From assembly GCF_000698555.1 (NCBI RefSeq), contig NZ_JFHE01000001.1, positions 372,001-436,000 of the forward strand: 64,000 bases of DNA. The letters are read 5' to 3'. The position numbers and the translations under genes are program-made. This stretch comes from Caballeronia grimmiae. GTDB taxonomy: Bacteria; Pseudomonadota; Gammaproteobacteria; Burkholderiales; Burkholderiaceae. The notes under the pieces are model-generated. The model saw nothing but the letters and a program-made list of their open reading frames with translations, made no database searches and was not told the DNA's origin. Below, one piece after another: positions 1 through 7,543 of the stretch. Position 1 is the first letter of the stretch; each line of letters starts with the position of its first letter.

Positions 1-13
1 ATCGCATGTGACC

Positions 14-1192
14 CTAAGCCTTTTTTCTGAACGGCGTATGCGCTTCCAGTTCTTCGATATGCTCGTTCATCGCGGTGGTTTCGGCATCCAGAAACTCGCT
101 GATTGCGTGCGCGAAGCGTTGATCCGCGATCCAGTGCGCGGACCATGTCGGCGTTGGCAGAAGACCGCGCGACATCTTGTGCACGCCCTGCGCGCCGCCT
201 TCGAAACGTGCGAGCTTGTGTTCGATGCAATACGCGATGCCCTGCATGTAGCACGTCTCGAAGTGCAGCCCCGAGATGAACTCGCGCGTGCCCCAGTAGC
301 GGCCATACATCGTGTCGCCGCCGATCATGTTGAGCGCGCACGCGAGCCGCTCGCCGTCCGCTTCGGCGATCACGAGCAGCATGCTGTCGGGGGCATCGGC
401 GTGAATCTGGCCGAAGAACTCGCGCGACAGATACGGCGCATTCCAGTGCTCGCGATACGTGTTGTCGTAGCAGTTGTAGAAGAAGTCGAGCGCGCTCTGG
501 TCTATGTCCGCGCCACGCAGCCACGTGTAGCTCACGCCCGCTTCCATCACGCGACGCCGGTCCTGCTTTACCTTCTTGCGCTTGTCGTGGCTCATCGTTG
601 CGAGGAAGGCGTCGAAGTTCGCGTAGCCGTCGCCGGGCAGGTTCTCCCAGTGGAACTGCACGCCTTCGCGCAGCATGTAGCCGGCGTCCGTCAGCGCATC
701 GATGTCCTGGGCGTGCGGAAACAGCACGTGCAGCGAGGAGATATCGAGCCGGCGCGTCAGTTCGATCGCCCCCCGCGCGAGCAGCACGCGATCCTCATGC
801 TCCGCCGCAATGAGGCGCGGTCCCGTCACCGGCGAAAACGGCACTGCGGACACGGCCTTCGGGTAATAGCGCAAGCCATGGCGCTCGAAGGCGTCGGCCC
901 AGGCGTGATCGAAGACGTATTCCCCGCGCGAATGCGACTTGAGATAGAGCGGCATCGCGCCCGCAAAATCGCCGCCGCGCCGCAGAACGAGATGATGCGC
1001 GCGCCAGCCTGTGCGCTTGACCGCGCAATGCGTGTCCTGCAACGCCCGAAGAAAGCCGTGCCGCACGAAAGGATTGTCGCCGGCGAGGCGATTCCAGTCG
1101 TCCGCCGGGATATCGTCGAGCGTATCGACCACGTGAATTTCGACTTCGCGATTCAACAGGCTACCTCGCTGTGTGACCGATGAGCGCGTCAT
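14..1192 (-). CDS. COG3146-type GNAT/FemAB-like N-acyltransferase (DUF482)
   Basis: The 392-residue protein resembles the COG3146 (DUF482) group of predicted N-acyltransferases, which have a GNAT/FemAB-like fold; their acceptor is unknown. Family-typical stretches are visible: MSHDKRKKVKQDRR in the middle, NCYDNTYREHW, a GRYWGTREF segment and FEGGAQGVHKMSRG near the C terminus. The frame is open for another 68 codons upstream, but that part is Arg/Cys-rich and atypical. I therefore start at the ATG at 1192, which gives MTRSSVTQRG. No signal peptide or membrane segment is seen, so it is probably cytosolic. It is transcribed away from the divergent GIY-YIG gene. The family call is fairly sure; the substrate cannot be inferred. 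Confidence 0.8.
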   Translation of the reverse strand: MTRSSVTQRGSLLNREVEIHVVDTLDDIPADDWNRLAGDNPFVRHGFLRALQDTHCAVKRTGWRAHHLVLRRGGDFAGAMPLYLKSHSRGEYVFDHAWADAFERHGLRYYPKAVSAVPFSPVTGPRLIAAEHEDRVLLARGAIELTRRLDISSLHVLFPHAQDIDALTDAGYMLREGVQFHWENLPGDGYANFDAFLATMSHDKRKKVKQDRRRVMEAGVSYTWLRGADIDQSALDFFYNCYDNTYREHWNAPYLSREFFGQIHADAPDSMLLVIAEADGERLACALNMIGGDTMYGRYWGTREFISGLHFETCYMQGIAYCIEHKLARFEGGAQGVHKMSRGLLPTPTWSAHWIADQRFAHAISEFLDAETTAMNEHIEELEAHTPFRKKA

Positions 1193-1302
1193 GCGCGAAG
1201 CGGCTATTCTCGCGCAAGTCGATAAAAGGCGTCGGCATGGGCCGACGGCGCGGTCATCGGCGATAATGCGCGGCAATTCCTTGCCCTTGCCGATACGACG
1301 CG

Positions 1303-1602
1303 ATGCCGTGGTTTCTCTATCTGATCGAATGTGCCGACGGAAGTCTGTACACCGGCATCGCCACCGATGTCGATGCGCGTTTCGCCGCGCACGCAAGCGG
1401 CAAGGGCGCGCGTTATACGCGCACGAGAAAGCCGGTCAGAGTGATGGCGTCGTTCGAAGTGTCCGGGCGCTCCGAGGCGTCGCGCGCCGAGTATTGGGTC
1501 AAGCGCCTGCCGGTACAGCAAAAGCGCGCGTTGATTGCGGGCGAACGAACGCTTGCATCCGTGCTGCCCCGGACAGAAGCCGAAGCAAGCGAAGAAAAAT
1601 AA
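1303..1602 (+). CDS. GIY-YIG nuclease-superfamily protein (YhbQ-like)
   Basis: This 99-residue protein is a stand-alone GIY-YIG domain. It opens with WFLYLIECADGSLYTGIA, where the Y-L-I and Y-T-G-I pair corresponds to the GIY...YIG motif. RKPVRVM and the conserved Glu in SRAEYWVKRL follow. The length matches the small UPF0213/YhbQ group (about 95-105 aa). That group is assigned to a nuclease superfamily, but its cellular role is poorly defined. The gene is divergent from the N-acyltransferase and convergent with ppa. Its stop codon overlaps the T-rich end of the shared hairpin terminator. Confidence 0.85.
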   Translation: MPWFLYLIECADGSLYTGIATDVDARFAAHASGKGARYTRTRKPVRVMASFEVSGRSEASRAEYWVKRLPVQQKRALIAGERTLASVLPRTEAEASEEK

Positions 1603-1633
1603 AACGCCGCCGCGTCGAAGCACGCGGCGGCGT
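1593..1633 (-). terminator. Rho-independent terminator of ppa (probably bidirectional)
   Basis: A perfect 12-bp inverted repeat, ACGCCGCCGCGT (1604-1615) and ACGCGGCGGCGT (1622-1633), has a 6-nt loop. Read on the minus strand, the stem is followed by TTTTATTTTTC, a good U-tract for ppa. On the plus strand the tail is only CTCTT, so termination of the GIY-YIG gene would be weaker. Confidence 0.85.
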
Positions 1634-1653
1634 CTCTTAACGATGAAGCGCGC

Positions 1654-2181
1654 TTACTTCTTGTAGTTTGCGACGCCTTCGGTGATTTCCTTGTGCGCGG
1701 CGTCGATGCCCGCCCAGCCTTCCACCTTCACCCACTTGCCCTTTTCGAGCGCCTTGTATTGCTCGAAGAAGTGCTTGATCTGATCCTTCAGGTATTCGGG
1801 CACGTCGTCGATCGACTTGATGTTCGCCGTCATCGGGCAGATTTTGTCGTGCGGCACGGCGATCAGCTTAGCGTCGACGCCGGATTCATCGGTCATCTGC
1901 AGCATGCCGAGCGCACGTGCGCGCACGACCGAGCCTGCGAGCAGCGGGAACGGCGTGATGACGAGCACGTCGACAGGATCGCCGTCGCCCGACAGCGTCT
2001 GCGGGATGAAGCCGTAGTTCGCCGGATAGCGCATGCCGGTGCCGATGAAGCGATCGACGACGAGCAGGCCCATGTCCTTGTCCGCTTCGTATTTGACCGG
2101 ATCGCTCTGTGCGGGAATTTCGATAATGACGTTGAAATCCTGCGGAAGGTCCTTACCGGGAGGTACGTTGTTGAAGCTCAT
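1654..2181 (-). CDS. ppa: Inorganic pyrophosphatase (family I, soluble)
   Basis: The 175-residue family I pyrophosphatase hydrolyses PPi to two phosphates in the cytosol, pulling biosynthetic reactions forward. Visible family features are [26 protein letters not shown] and the acidic metal-binding signature DGDPVDVLV. The C-terminal [17 protein letters not shown] is also typical. Length equals the usual bacterial hexameric enzyme. It is monocistronic, ends in its own terminator and has a TATAAT box 79-84 bases upstream of its ATG. Confidence 0.97.
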   Translation of the reverse strand: MSFNNVPPGKDLPQDFNVIIEIPAQSDPVKYEADKDMGLLVVDRFIGTGMRYPANYGFIPQTLSGDGDPVDVLVITPFPLLAGSVVRARALGMLQMTDESGVDAKLIAVPHDKICPMTANIKSIDDVPEYLKDQIKHFFEQYKALEKGKWVKVEGWAGIDAAHKEITEGVANYKK

Positions 2182-2593
2182 GAGCGCTCTCTGGAGAAGT
2201 TGGTACGGGAAGCAGGCGACGCGTGAAACGCCGGCGCAGCGAGGTGAAACACTTCAGGCATTATAGCCAAAGGAGCCTGCCGGACCGGGGCTGCGTGGCG
2301 CGCCGTGCTGGACGATGGCGGACGATCGCAAGGGCCGTTTGCATGACCGATCGGCCCCGCAGCGTCCGGAACGCGGCGCGCCGTTTGGCCTTCCCCGAAC
2401 AACGGCGCGCGGCGCGGCGATGCGGCGCGTTTCAGGCGTTCGCCGGAATGCAATTATAGTCAGGGGCTGCTGCGCAAAGACCGCTGGCCGCGTCATGCGC
2501 CTTGCAGACACGTCGACGTCGCATTCCGTGCGACCGGCCCCTTACGCGGCATCGCATGGCTGTTTTATGTTCGAACAGACCCAGGAGACACGC
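2182..2593. other. Intergenic region between ppa and the aldehyde dehydrogenase
   Basis: This 412-base divergent intergenic region holds the ppa leader and its candidate -10 box. An open frame runs through it into the dehydrogenase gene from 2315, but it encodes low-complexity Arg-rich sequence with no family resemblance. It is treated as non-coding. A TATAGT near 2454 could serve the plus strand, without a clear -35. Confidence 0.5.
2260..2265 (-). promoter_or_regulatory. Candidate -10 box of ppa
   Basis: A perfect TATAAT on the minus strand (ATTATA on plus), preceded by GGC, lies 79-84 bases ahead of the ppa ATG. No convincing -35 hexamer is seen at 16-18 bp spacing, so this rests on one box only. 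Confidence 0.35.
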
Positions 2594-4033
2594 ATGGAAG
2601 AAGGCAAGCATTTCATCGGCAACCGGTGGACCGCGCCGTCGAGCGGAGAAACGATTCCGGTCGTCGATCCATCGGATGGGCAGGTGTTCTCGCAGATCGC
2701 ACGCGGCACGAGCGCCGATATCGACCGCGCCGTGAGCGCCGCCCGCGCCGCTTATGACGGCGCATGGGGCGCGACGAGCGCCGCCGACCGCGGGCGCATC
2801 CTCGCGCGGCTTTCGATGCTGATCGCCGCGTGTCACGAGGACATCGCGCAGATCGAGGCGCGCGACACCGGCAAGCCGCTCACGCAGGCGCGCGCCGACG
2901 CGGCGGGCATCGCACGATACTTCGAGTTCTATGCGGGCGCCGCCGACAAGCTGCACGGCGAGACGCTGCCGTACCAGTCCGGCTTCACCGTGCTCACGAT
3001 CCGCGAGCCGCATGGCGTGACCGGGCATATCGTGCCGTGGAACTATCCGCTGCAAATCTTCGGGCGCAGCGTCGGCGCGGCGCTGGCCGCGGGCAACGCG
3101 TGCGTCGTCAAGCCGGCGGAGGACGCGTGCCTTTCGCTGCTGCGCATCGCGGAACTGGCCGCCGAGGCGGGATTGCCGGAAGGCGCGCTAAACATCGTCA
3201 CCGGCTACGGATACGAAGCGGGCGCGGCGCTCGCGCGTCATCCTGGCATCGATCACATTTCGTTCACCGGCTCACCGATGACGGGCGCCGCCGTCACGAA
3301 GATGGCCGCCGACAATCACGTGCCCGTCACGCTCGAACTGGGCGGCAAGTCCCCGCAAATCGTGTTCGCCGATGCCGACTTCGACGCCGCGCTGCCCGTG
3401 CTCGTCGCGGCGATCGTGCAGAACGCGGGGCAGACGTGTTCGGCGGGCAGCCGCGTGCTGATCGAGCGTGCGGCTTACGAGCCGCTCATCGAGCGGCTGT
3501 CGGAGGCGTTCGCGGCGCTGAAGGTCGGCCCGAGCAGACTCGATCTGGACTGCGGCCCGCTCATCAGCGCGAAGCAGCAGCAGCGCGTGTGGGACTTTCT
3601 CTCCGATGCGCAGCACGACGGCATCGCGATGGCCGCGCATGGCGAAGTCGTCACCGAAGCGCCGGAAGCGGGCTTCTATCAGGCGCCGACGCTCTTGCGC
3701 GACGTGCCGCGCACGCATCGGCTCGCGCGCGAGGAAGTGTTCGGCCCGGTGCTCGCCGTGATGCCCTTCGACGATGAAGCCGACGCATTGAAGCTCGCCA
3801 ACGACACCAACTACGGCCTCGTCGCGGGCATCTGGACGCGCGACGGCGCGCGGCAGATGCGGCTTGCGCGGCGCGTGCGTTCGGGCCAGGTGTTCATCAA
3901 CAACTATGGCGCGGGCGGCGGCGTCGAATTGCCGTTCGGCGGCGTCAAGCATTCGGGACACGGACGCGAGAAGGGCTTCGAGGCGCTTTATGGCTTCACG
4001 ACGCTCAAGACCATTGCAATCAAGCACGGCTGA
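2594..4033 (+). CDS. NAD(P)-dependent aldehyde dehydrogenase
   Basis: The 479-residue protein is a member of the aldehyde dehydrogenase superfamily, oxidising an aldehyde to its acid with NAD(P). The Rossmann part contains GHIVPWNYPLQIFGR. The general base lies in VTLELGGKSPQ (Glu248) and the nucleophile in NAGQTCSAGSR (Cys282). The C-terminal EEVFGPVLAV and ELPFGGVKHSGHGREKG are also typical. The ATG at 2594 is chosen because AGGAG sits 6 bases upstream. An ATG at 2567 region would add nine residues, and the frame remains open further. An SDR dehydrogenase starts 25 bases downstream, so the two are probably co-transcribed with successive oxidation roles; an MFS permease follows. The substrate is not predictable, though a sugar- or betaine-aldehyde-like compound is possible. 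Confidence 0.9.
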   Translation: MEEGKHFIGNRWTAPSSGETIPVVDPSDGQVFSQIARGTSADIDRAVSAARAAYDGAWGATSAADRGRILARLSMLIAACHEDIAQIEARDTGKPLTQARADAAGIARYFEFYAGAADKLHGETLPYQSGFTVLTIREPHGVTGHIVPWNYPLQIFGRSVGAALAAGNACVVKPAEDACLSLLRIAELAAEAGLPEGALNIVTGYGYEAGAALARHPGIDHISFTGSPMTGAAVTKMAADNHVPVTLELGGKSPQIVFADADFDAALPVLVAAIVQNAGQTCSAGSRVLIERAAYEPLIERLSEAFAALKVGPSRLDLDCGPLISAKQQQRVWDFLSDAQHDGIAMAAHGEVVTEAPEAGFYQAPTLLRDVPRTHRLAREEVFGPVLAVMPFDDEADALKLANDTNYGLVAGIWTRDGARQMRLARRVRSGQVFINNYGAGGGVELPFGGVKHSGHGREKGFEALYGFTTLKTIAIKHG

Positions 4034-4058
4034 CGCATAGCCATCAACAGGAGACAAC

Positions 4059-4835
4059 ATGCGACTGCAAGGCAAAACGGTAATCGTGACGGGCGCGGGC
4101 TCGGGTTTCGGCGAAGGCATCGCCAAGACGTTCGCACGCGAAGGCGCGAACGTCGTCGTCAACGATCTGAACGGCGCGGCGGCCGAGCGCGTCGCCAGTG
4201 AAATTGCGCTGGCTTCGTCGCCGGAAACGAAGCACGGACGCGCGATCGCCGTTCAGGGCGATGTCACCAAACGGGAAGACTGGCAGCGTCTCTTCGATGC
4301 GACCATCGACGACTTCGGCAGCGTGCAGGTGGTCGTCAACAACGCGGGAACGACACACCGTAACAAGCCCGTGCTCGATGTAACCGAGGCCGAGTTCGAT
4401 CGCGTCTATGCGGTGAACGTCAAGAGCATTTACTGGAGCGTCGAGCAGTTCGTGCCGTATTTTCGTCAGCAAGGCGGCGGCGCGTTCATCAACATTGCAT
4501 CGACGGCGGGCGTGCGGCCGCGCCCTGGCCTCGTCTGGTACAACGGCAGCAAGGCGGCGGTGATCGTCGCGAGCAAGGCGCTGGCCGTGGAGCTGGGCCC
4601 GGATCGCATCCGCGTGAACTGCATCAATCCGGTGATGGGCGAAACGGGCTTGCTCTCCGAGTTCATGGGCATGGAGGACACGCCCGCGAACCGTCAGAAG
4701 TTCCTCGCGACGATTCCGCTCGGCCGCCTGTCGACGCCGCAGGACATCGCGAATGCGGCGCTCTATCTCGCTTCCGACGATGCCGAGTTCATCACGGGCG
4801 TGGCGCTCGAAGTGGACGGCGGACGCTGCGTCTGA
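4059..4835 (+). CDS. SDR-family NAD(P)-dependent dehydrogenase
   Basis: The 258-residue protein is a classical short-chain dehydrogenase/reductase. It has the nucleotide-binding TGAGSGFGEGIA near residue 11, NNAG in the middle, the catalytic Ser in INIASTAG, and YNGSK carrying the Tyr/Lys pair. It ends with GVALEVDGGRCV, as in 3-oxoacyl-ACP-reductase-like and glucose-dehydrogenase-like SDRs. An AGGAG lies ahead of the ATG. It is probably in an operon with the aldehyde dehydrogenase 25 bases upstream and is closed by a hairpin terminator just after the stop. Alcohol- or sugar-oxidising activity is the likely role. Confidence 0.9.
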   Translation: MRLQGKTVIVTGAGSGFGEGIAKTFAREGANVVVNDLNGAAAERVASEIALASSPETKHGRAIAVQGDVTKREDWQRLFDATIDDFGSVQVVVNNAGTTHRNKPVLDVTEAEFDRVYAVNVKSIYWSVEQFVPYFRQQGGGAFINIASTAGVRPRPGLVWYNGSKAAVIVASKALAVELGPDRIRVNCINPVMGETGLLSEFMGMEDTPANRQKFLATIPLGRLSTPQDIANAALYLASDDAEFITGVALEVDGGRCV

Positions 4836-4841
4836 CGCGGG

Positions 4842-4868
4842 GCCGACGCGCGCCCGCGTCGGCTTTAT
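4842..4868 (+). terminator. Terminator after the dehydrogenase pair
   Basis: A 9-bp perfect stem, GCCGACGCG (4842-4850) and CGCGTCGGC (4855-4863), has a 4-nt loop and is followed by TTTAT. It begins 6 bases past the SDR stop codon. The U-tract is short, so efficiency is uncertain. Confidence 0.65.
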
Positions 4869-4973
4869 CGGTGTTTTCCCCATCTAAAACAGCCGCTTGG
4901 CGTGCAGCCGAGCGGCTAGAATCCTTACGCGAATATAACGATGCTCGCGTTTGCACGAGCGTAAGGAGACGAG

Positions 4974-6290
4974 ATGTCGAGCACTGCCAATCCCATGCAG
5001 CGCCCGGGCGCGGGCGCGCCTTCGAGCTTTGAGGAAGCGACGTATCGCAAGGTCGCGTGGCGGCTCTCGCCGCTGCTGCTGATCTGTTACGTGGTGGCGT
5101 ATCTGGACCGCGTGAACGTCGGCTTTGCCAAGCTGCAGATGTCCACCGATCTCGGTTTGTCGGATGCCGTGTATGGCTTCGGCGCGGGCATTTTCTTCTT
5201 CGGCTATTTCATCTTCGAGATCCCGAGCAACGTCATTCTGCATAGAGTCGGTGCGCGCGTGTGGATCGCGCGGATCATGATTTCGTGGGGCATCATTTCC
5301 GCGCTCACGATGTTCGTCACCACGCCCACGATGTTCTACGTGATGCGCTTTTTGCTCGGCGTCGCGGAGGCGGGCTTCTTTCCCGGCATCATTCTTTATC
5401 TGACGTACTGGTATCCGGCGCATCGGCGCGGGCGGATGACCACGCTGTTCATGACGGCGATTGCGCTGTCGGGATTGATCGGCGGGCCGGTGTCGGGCTG
5501 GATCATGAAGACCTTCGACGGCGCGAACAACTGGCACGGCTGGCAATGGCTGTTGCTGCTGGAGGGCATTCCGTCGGTGATCGTGGGCATCGTCGTGTTG
5601 TTGATGATGGACGATCGCATTTCGAAGGCGAAGTGGCTCACGCAGGAAGAGCGCGATTTGCTGGAGCGGAACATCGCGGCGGATAACGTCGAGAAGGAGG
5701 ATCTGCCGATCAGCCGTATCTTGTCGAGCCCGAAGGTGTGGCTGATGAGCCTGATCTACTTCTCGTTCGTGATGGGACTTTATGGCGTGAGTTTCTGGCT
5801 GCCGACGATCATCAAGGCGACAGGCGTCACCGATGCTTTGACCATCGGGCTGCTGTCGGCGATTCCTTATGGCGCGGCGGTGGTTGGCATGCTGCTCGTG
5901 GCGCGCAGTGCAGACAAGCGCGGTGAGCGTCGGTGGCATATTGCCGTGCCGGCGTTCGTTGGAGCTATCGGGCTTGTGCTGTCGGTTATCTGGGCCGGGA
6001 ATACGCCGCTCGCGATGCTCGGACTCACGCTTGGCACGATGGGCATTCTCACTACGCTGCCGTTGTTCTGGAGTTTGCCTACGGCGTTTCTTGCCGGCAC
6101 TGGGGCGGCGGCCGGAATCGCGATGATCAACTCTCTTGGCAACCTTGCCGGGTTTCTTAGTCCTTATCTGGTTGGCTGGCTTAAGCAGGTCACCGGGGCT
6201 AATTCCAGTGGGATGTATATGCTTGCCGGGTTTCTCGTGGTTGGGGCTCTGCTTGTGCTCAGTGTTCCTGCGCGGATGGTCAATCGGTGA
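4974..6290 (+). CDS. MFS transporter, anion:cation symporter (ACS) type
   Basis: The 438-residue protein is a major facilitator permease with about 12 predicted hydrophobic segments. YLDRVNVGFAKLQM at the end of helix 1 and GVAEAGFFPGIILYLTYWYP in helices 4-5 are hallmarks of the ACS family, which takes up organic anions such as sugar acids, phthalate and 4-hydroxyphenylacetate. An AAGGAG lies 8 bases ahead of the ATG. The gene follows the two dehydrogenases, so it may import their substrate (inference). Codon choice changes over roughly the last 110 codons toward GGG, CTT and GTT, unlike the GC-ending codons before. This matches the keto-rich flank of repeat copy A just downstream. Confidence 0.88.
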   Translation: MSSTANPMQRPGAGAPSSFEEATYRKVAWRLSPLLLICYVVAYLDRVNVGFAKLQMSTDLGLSDAVYGFGAGIFFFGYFIFEIPSNVILHRVGARVWIARIMISWGIISALTMFVTTPTMFYVMRFLLGVAEAGFFPGIILYLTYWYPAHRRGRMTTLFMTAIALSGLIGGPVSGWIMKTFDGANNWHGWQWLLLLEGIPSVIVGIVVLLMMDDRISKAKWLTQEERDLLERNIAADNVEKEDLPISRILSSPKVWLMSLIYFSFVMGLYGVSFWLPTIIKATGVTDALTIGLLSAIPYGAAVVGMLLVARSADKRGERRWHIAVPAFVGAIGLVLSVIWAGNTPLAMLGLTLGTMGILTTLPLFWSLPTAFLAGTGAAAGIAMINSLGNLAGFLSPYLVGWLKQVTGANSSGMYMLAGFLVVGALLVLSVPARMVNR

Positions 6291-6404
6291 TTTGGTTTGC
6301 CCTTGGGCGGGCGTTGCTTTTTTTATGTCGGCGTGGCCGCTTGCCCCTTCCCGGGGCCGGGATCGATGAAGGATTCTTACTCTTGTGCGGGTAGGTTATT
6401 TTTT

Positions 6405-6644
6405 CTTCGGTTATTCGTGTCGGTCTATTAGCTCGCCCCTCCCCGGGGCGGGGGTCACTTTCTTTGCCGCTGCAAAGAAAGTAACCAAAGGAAGCAGCTT
6501 TTTCTCGAACCGCCCAATCCAATAACTTGCGTGGCCACTCCGTAGAACATCAGTGGAACTCAGCTTGATAGAGCCTTGAATCACCTTCCGCGCCCGCTGA
6601 CTACTAACGTCCTCCGAGCCCCTTGGCTCGTTAACACCATCGGG
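6405..6644 (+). repeat. Dispersed repeat, copy A
   Basis: About 240 bp recur in inverted orientation at 7016-7285 and 12994-13227, and in the same orientation at 12667-12867. The element is a chain of hairpins. It has a CCCCTCCCCGGGGCGGGGG block, a near-perfect inverted repeat CTTTCTTTGC/GCAAAGAAAG, and CGAGCC-CCTT-GGCTCG (6615-6630). It has no coding frame resembling a transposase. Its GC-block end faces outward toward the MFS gene. The overall look is MITE- or REP-like; the family is not identified. Confidence 0.85.
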
Positions 6645-6880
6645 ACGCCTGCCGCCTCGCTACAACAAGGCATTTCATAAGCACCTTCCGCTTTCAACAA
6701 GTGCCTTAGTGCATCATCGACTTCGCTCGCAGAACACTACTTCCGGCCATCACTCGCCGTCAAAGTCGGTGAGCCGGTCGTGGTCCGTAGTCACGGTCCG
6801 TCCGTGGTCGTGGTCCGTCCGTGCTTATGCTTGTAGTCGCTTGCGGAGTGGCGGGCTGCGCGCTGCGGCCACGGCTCGCT

Positions 6881-6936
6881 ACTCGCGACTCGCGACTCGC
6901 GACTCGCGACTTGCGACTTGCGACTTGCGACTTGCG
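6881..6936 (+). repeat. Heptamer tandem repeat (ACTCGCG x4, ACTTGCG x4)
   Basis: Eight perfect head-to-tail 7-bp units occur: four of ACTCGCG (6881-6908), then four of ACTTGCG (6909-6936). A partial ACTT and degenerate GCTCGCG and GCTTGCG units follow. The array lies between repeat copies A and B and is a likely variable-number locus. It is too short in period to be CRISPR. Confidence 0.95.
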
Positions 6937-7015
6937 ACTTAACGCTCGCGGCTTGCGGCGAGGGTTTCAAGGCTTATTTCCCGTTCGAAATGTTCGTGCG
7001 TGGTGTGATGTGTCC

Positions 7016-7285
7016 GGATTGGTTTTGTCGAGCCAAGGGGCTCGTATGGGGTCGCGCTCAGGGAGCGTGGGAGGTGGTTCAAGGCTGCTAATTAATTCGA
7101 GTGCCACCGATGTTCTACGGAGTGGCAACGCAAGTCTGTGCTTCGGGCCAGAAAAGCTGCTTTCTTTGGTTTCTCTCTTTGCATGGGACCAGAGTAAGGC
7201 GCTAAAGAGCCAACTCTGGTCGACAGCCAAGAAAGTGACCCCCGCCCCGGGGAGGGGCGCACTAATAGACCGACACTAATAAACC
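7016..7285 (-). repeat. Dispersed repeat, copy B (inverted relative to A)
   Basis: This copy is the reverse complement of the copy A family. It starts with TTTTGTCGAGCCAAGGGGCTCG-type sequence and ends in the GC block followed by CACTAATAGACCGACAC. The central CTTTCTTTGC hairpin is altered here by a roughly 40-bp unique segment (about 7180-7225), making this the most diverged copy. It forms a long inverted pair with copy A around a spacer of about 370 bp. It ends about 260 bases before urtA and about 35 bases before the first NtrC-like site. Confidence 0.8.
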
Positions 7286-7321
7286 CAACCACCGAAAACA
7301 AACACGCAAACCGAACGACCC

Positions 7322-7358
7322 GCACCGCAACGATGCAAGCTCACCGTCTGGTGCACCA
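7322..7358 (+). promoter_or_regulatory. Candidate tandem NtrC-binding sites upstream of urtA
   Basis: GCACC-gcaac-GATGC (7322-7336) matches the NtrC inverted repeat GCACC-N5-GGTGC with one mismatch. A second dyad, TCACC-gtct-GGTGC, overlaps the palindrome TGGTGCACCA (7349-7358) but has a 4-base spacer. They lie roughly 145 and 120 bases upstream of the transcription start predicted from the sigma-54 promoter, a normal enhancer distance. Plausible, not proven. Confidence 0.5.
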
Positions 7359-7446
7359 AAACAATTCGAGCAACAGCAAGGCCGCAAGCGAAGAACGAAG
7401 CACAAACCCCCAGCAAACCCAAGCCAGCCGTGCGAACGGCCCTAAT

Positions 7447-7462
7447 TGGCATACCCCTTGCA
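7447..7462 (+). promoter_or_regulatory. Sigma-54 (RpoN) -24/-12 promoter of the urt operon
   Basis: TGGCATACCCCTTGCA matches the consensus TGGCACGNNNNTTGCW in every strongly conserved position, including GG at -24 and GC at -12 with correct spacing. It sits 81 bases ahead of the urtA ATG. Urea transport operons are commonly nitrogen-regulated through NtrC and RpoN, so context and motif agree. Confidence 0.75.
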
Positions 7463-7543
7463 AAAGAACCCACAACGCCAAATTTCGGCAGCTTTCCAAA
7501 AGCAGCGAAACCAAAGCCACATCCGCCAAGGGGGAAACCAAAA

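Larger units (their letters stand above)
6291..7543. other. 1.25-kb gene-free region between the MFS gene and urtA
   Basis: No credible gene is present. The stretch holds repeat copy A (6405-6644), a run of tgg-tccg-type short repeats around 6770-6828, a heptamer tandem array (6881-6936), the inverted copy B (7016-7285), NtrC-like sites and a sigma-54 promoter for urtA. Open frames here are short and overlap the repeats. Confidence 0.8.

Noticed and set aside
8..1183. Plus-strand frame of 391 codons opposite the N-acyltransferase
   Set aside because: The minus-strand frame has the DUF482 motifs; this one has none.
6881..6943. Possible CRISPR-like array
   Set aside because: The unit is 7 bp and contiguous, without spacers, and no cas gene is in the window.
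6405..7285. Insertion sequence flanking or preceding urtA
   Set aside because: No transposase frame, and no target-site duplication recognised. Described as a dispersed repeat pair instead.
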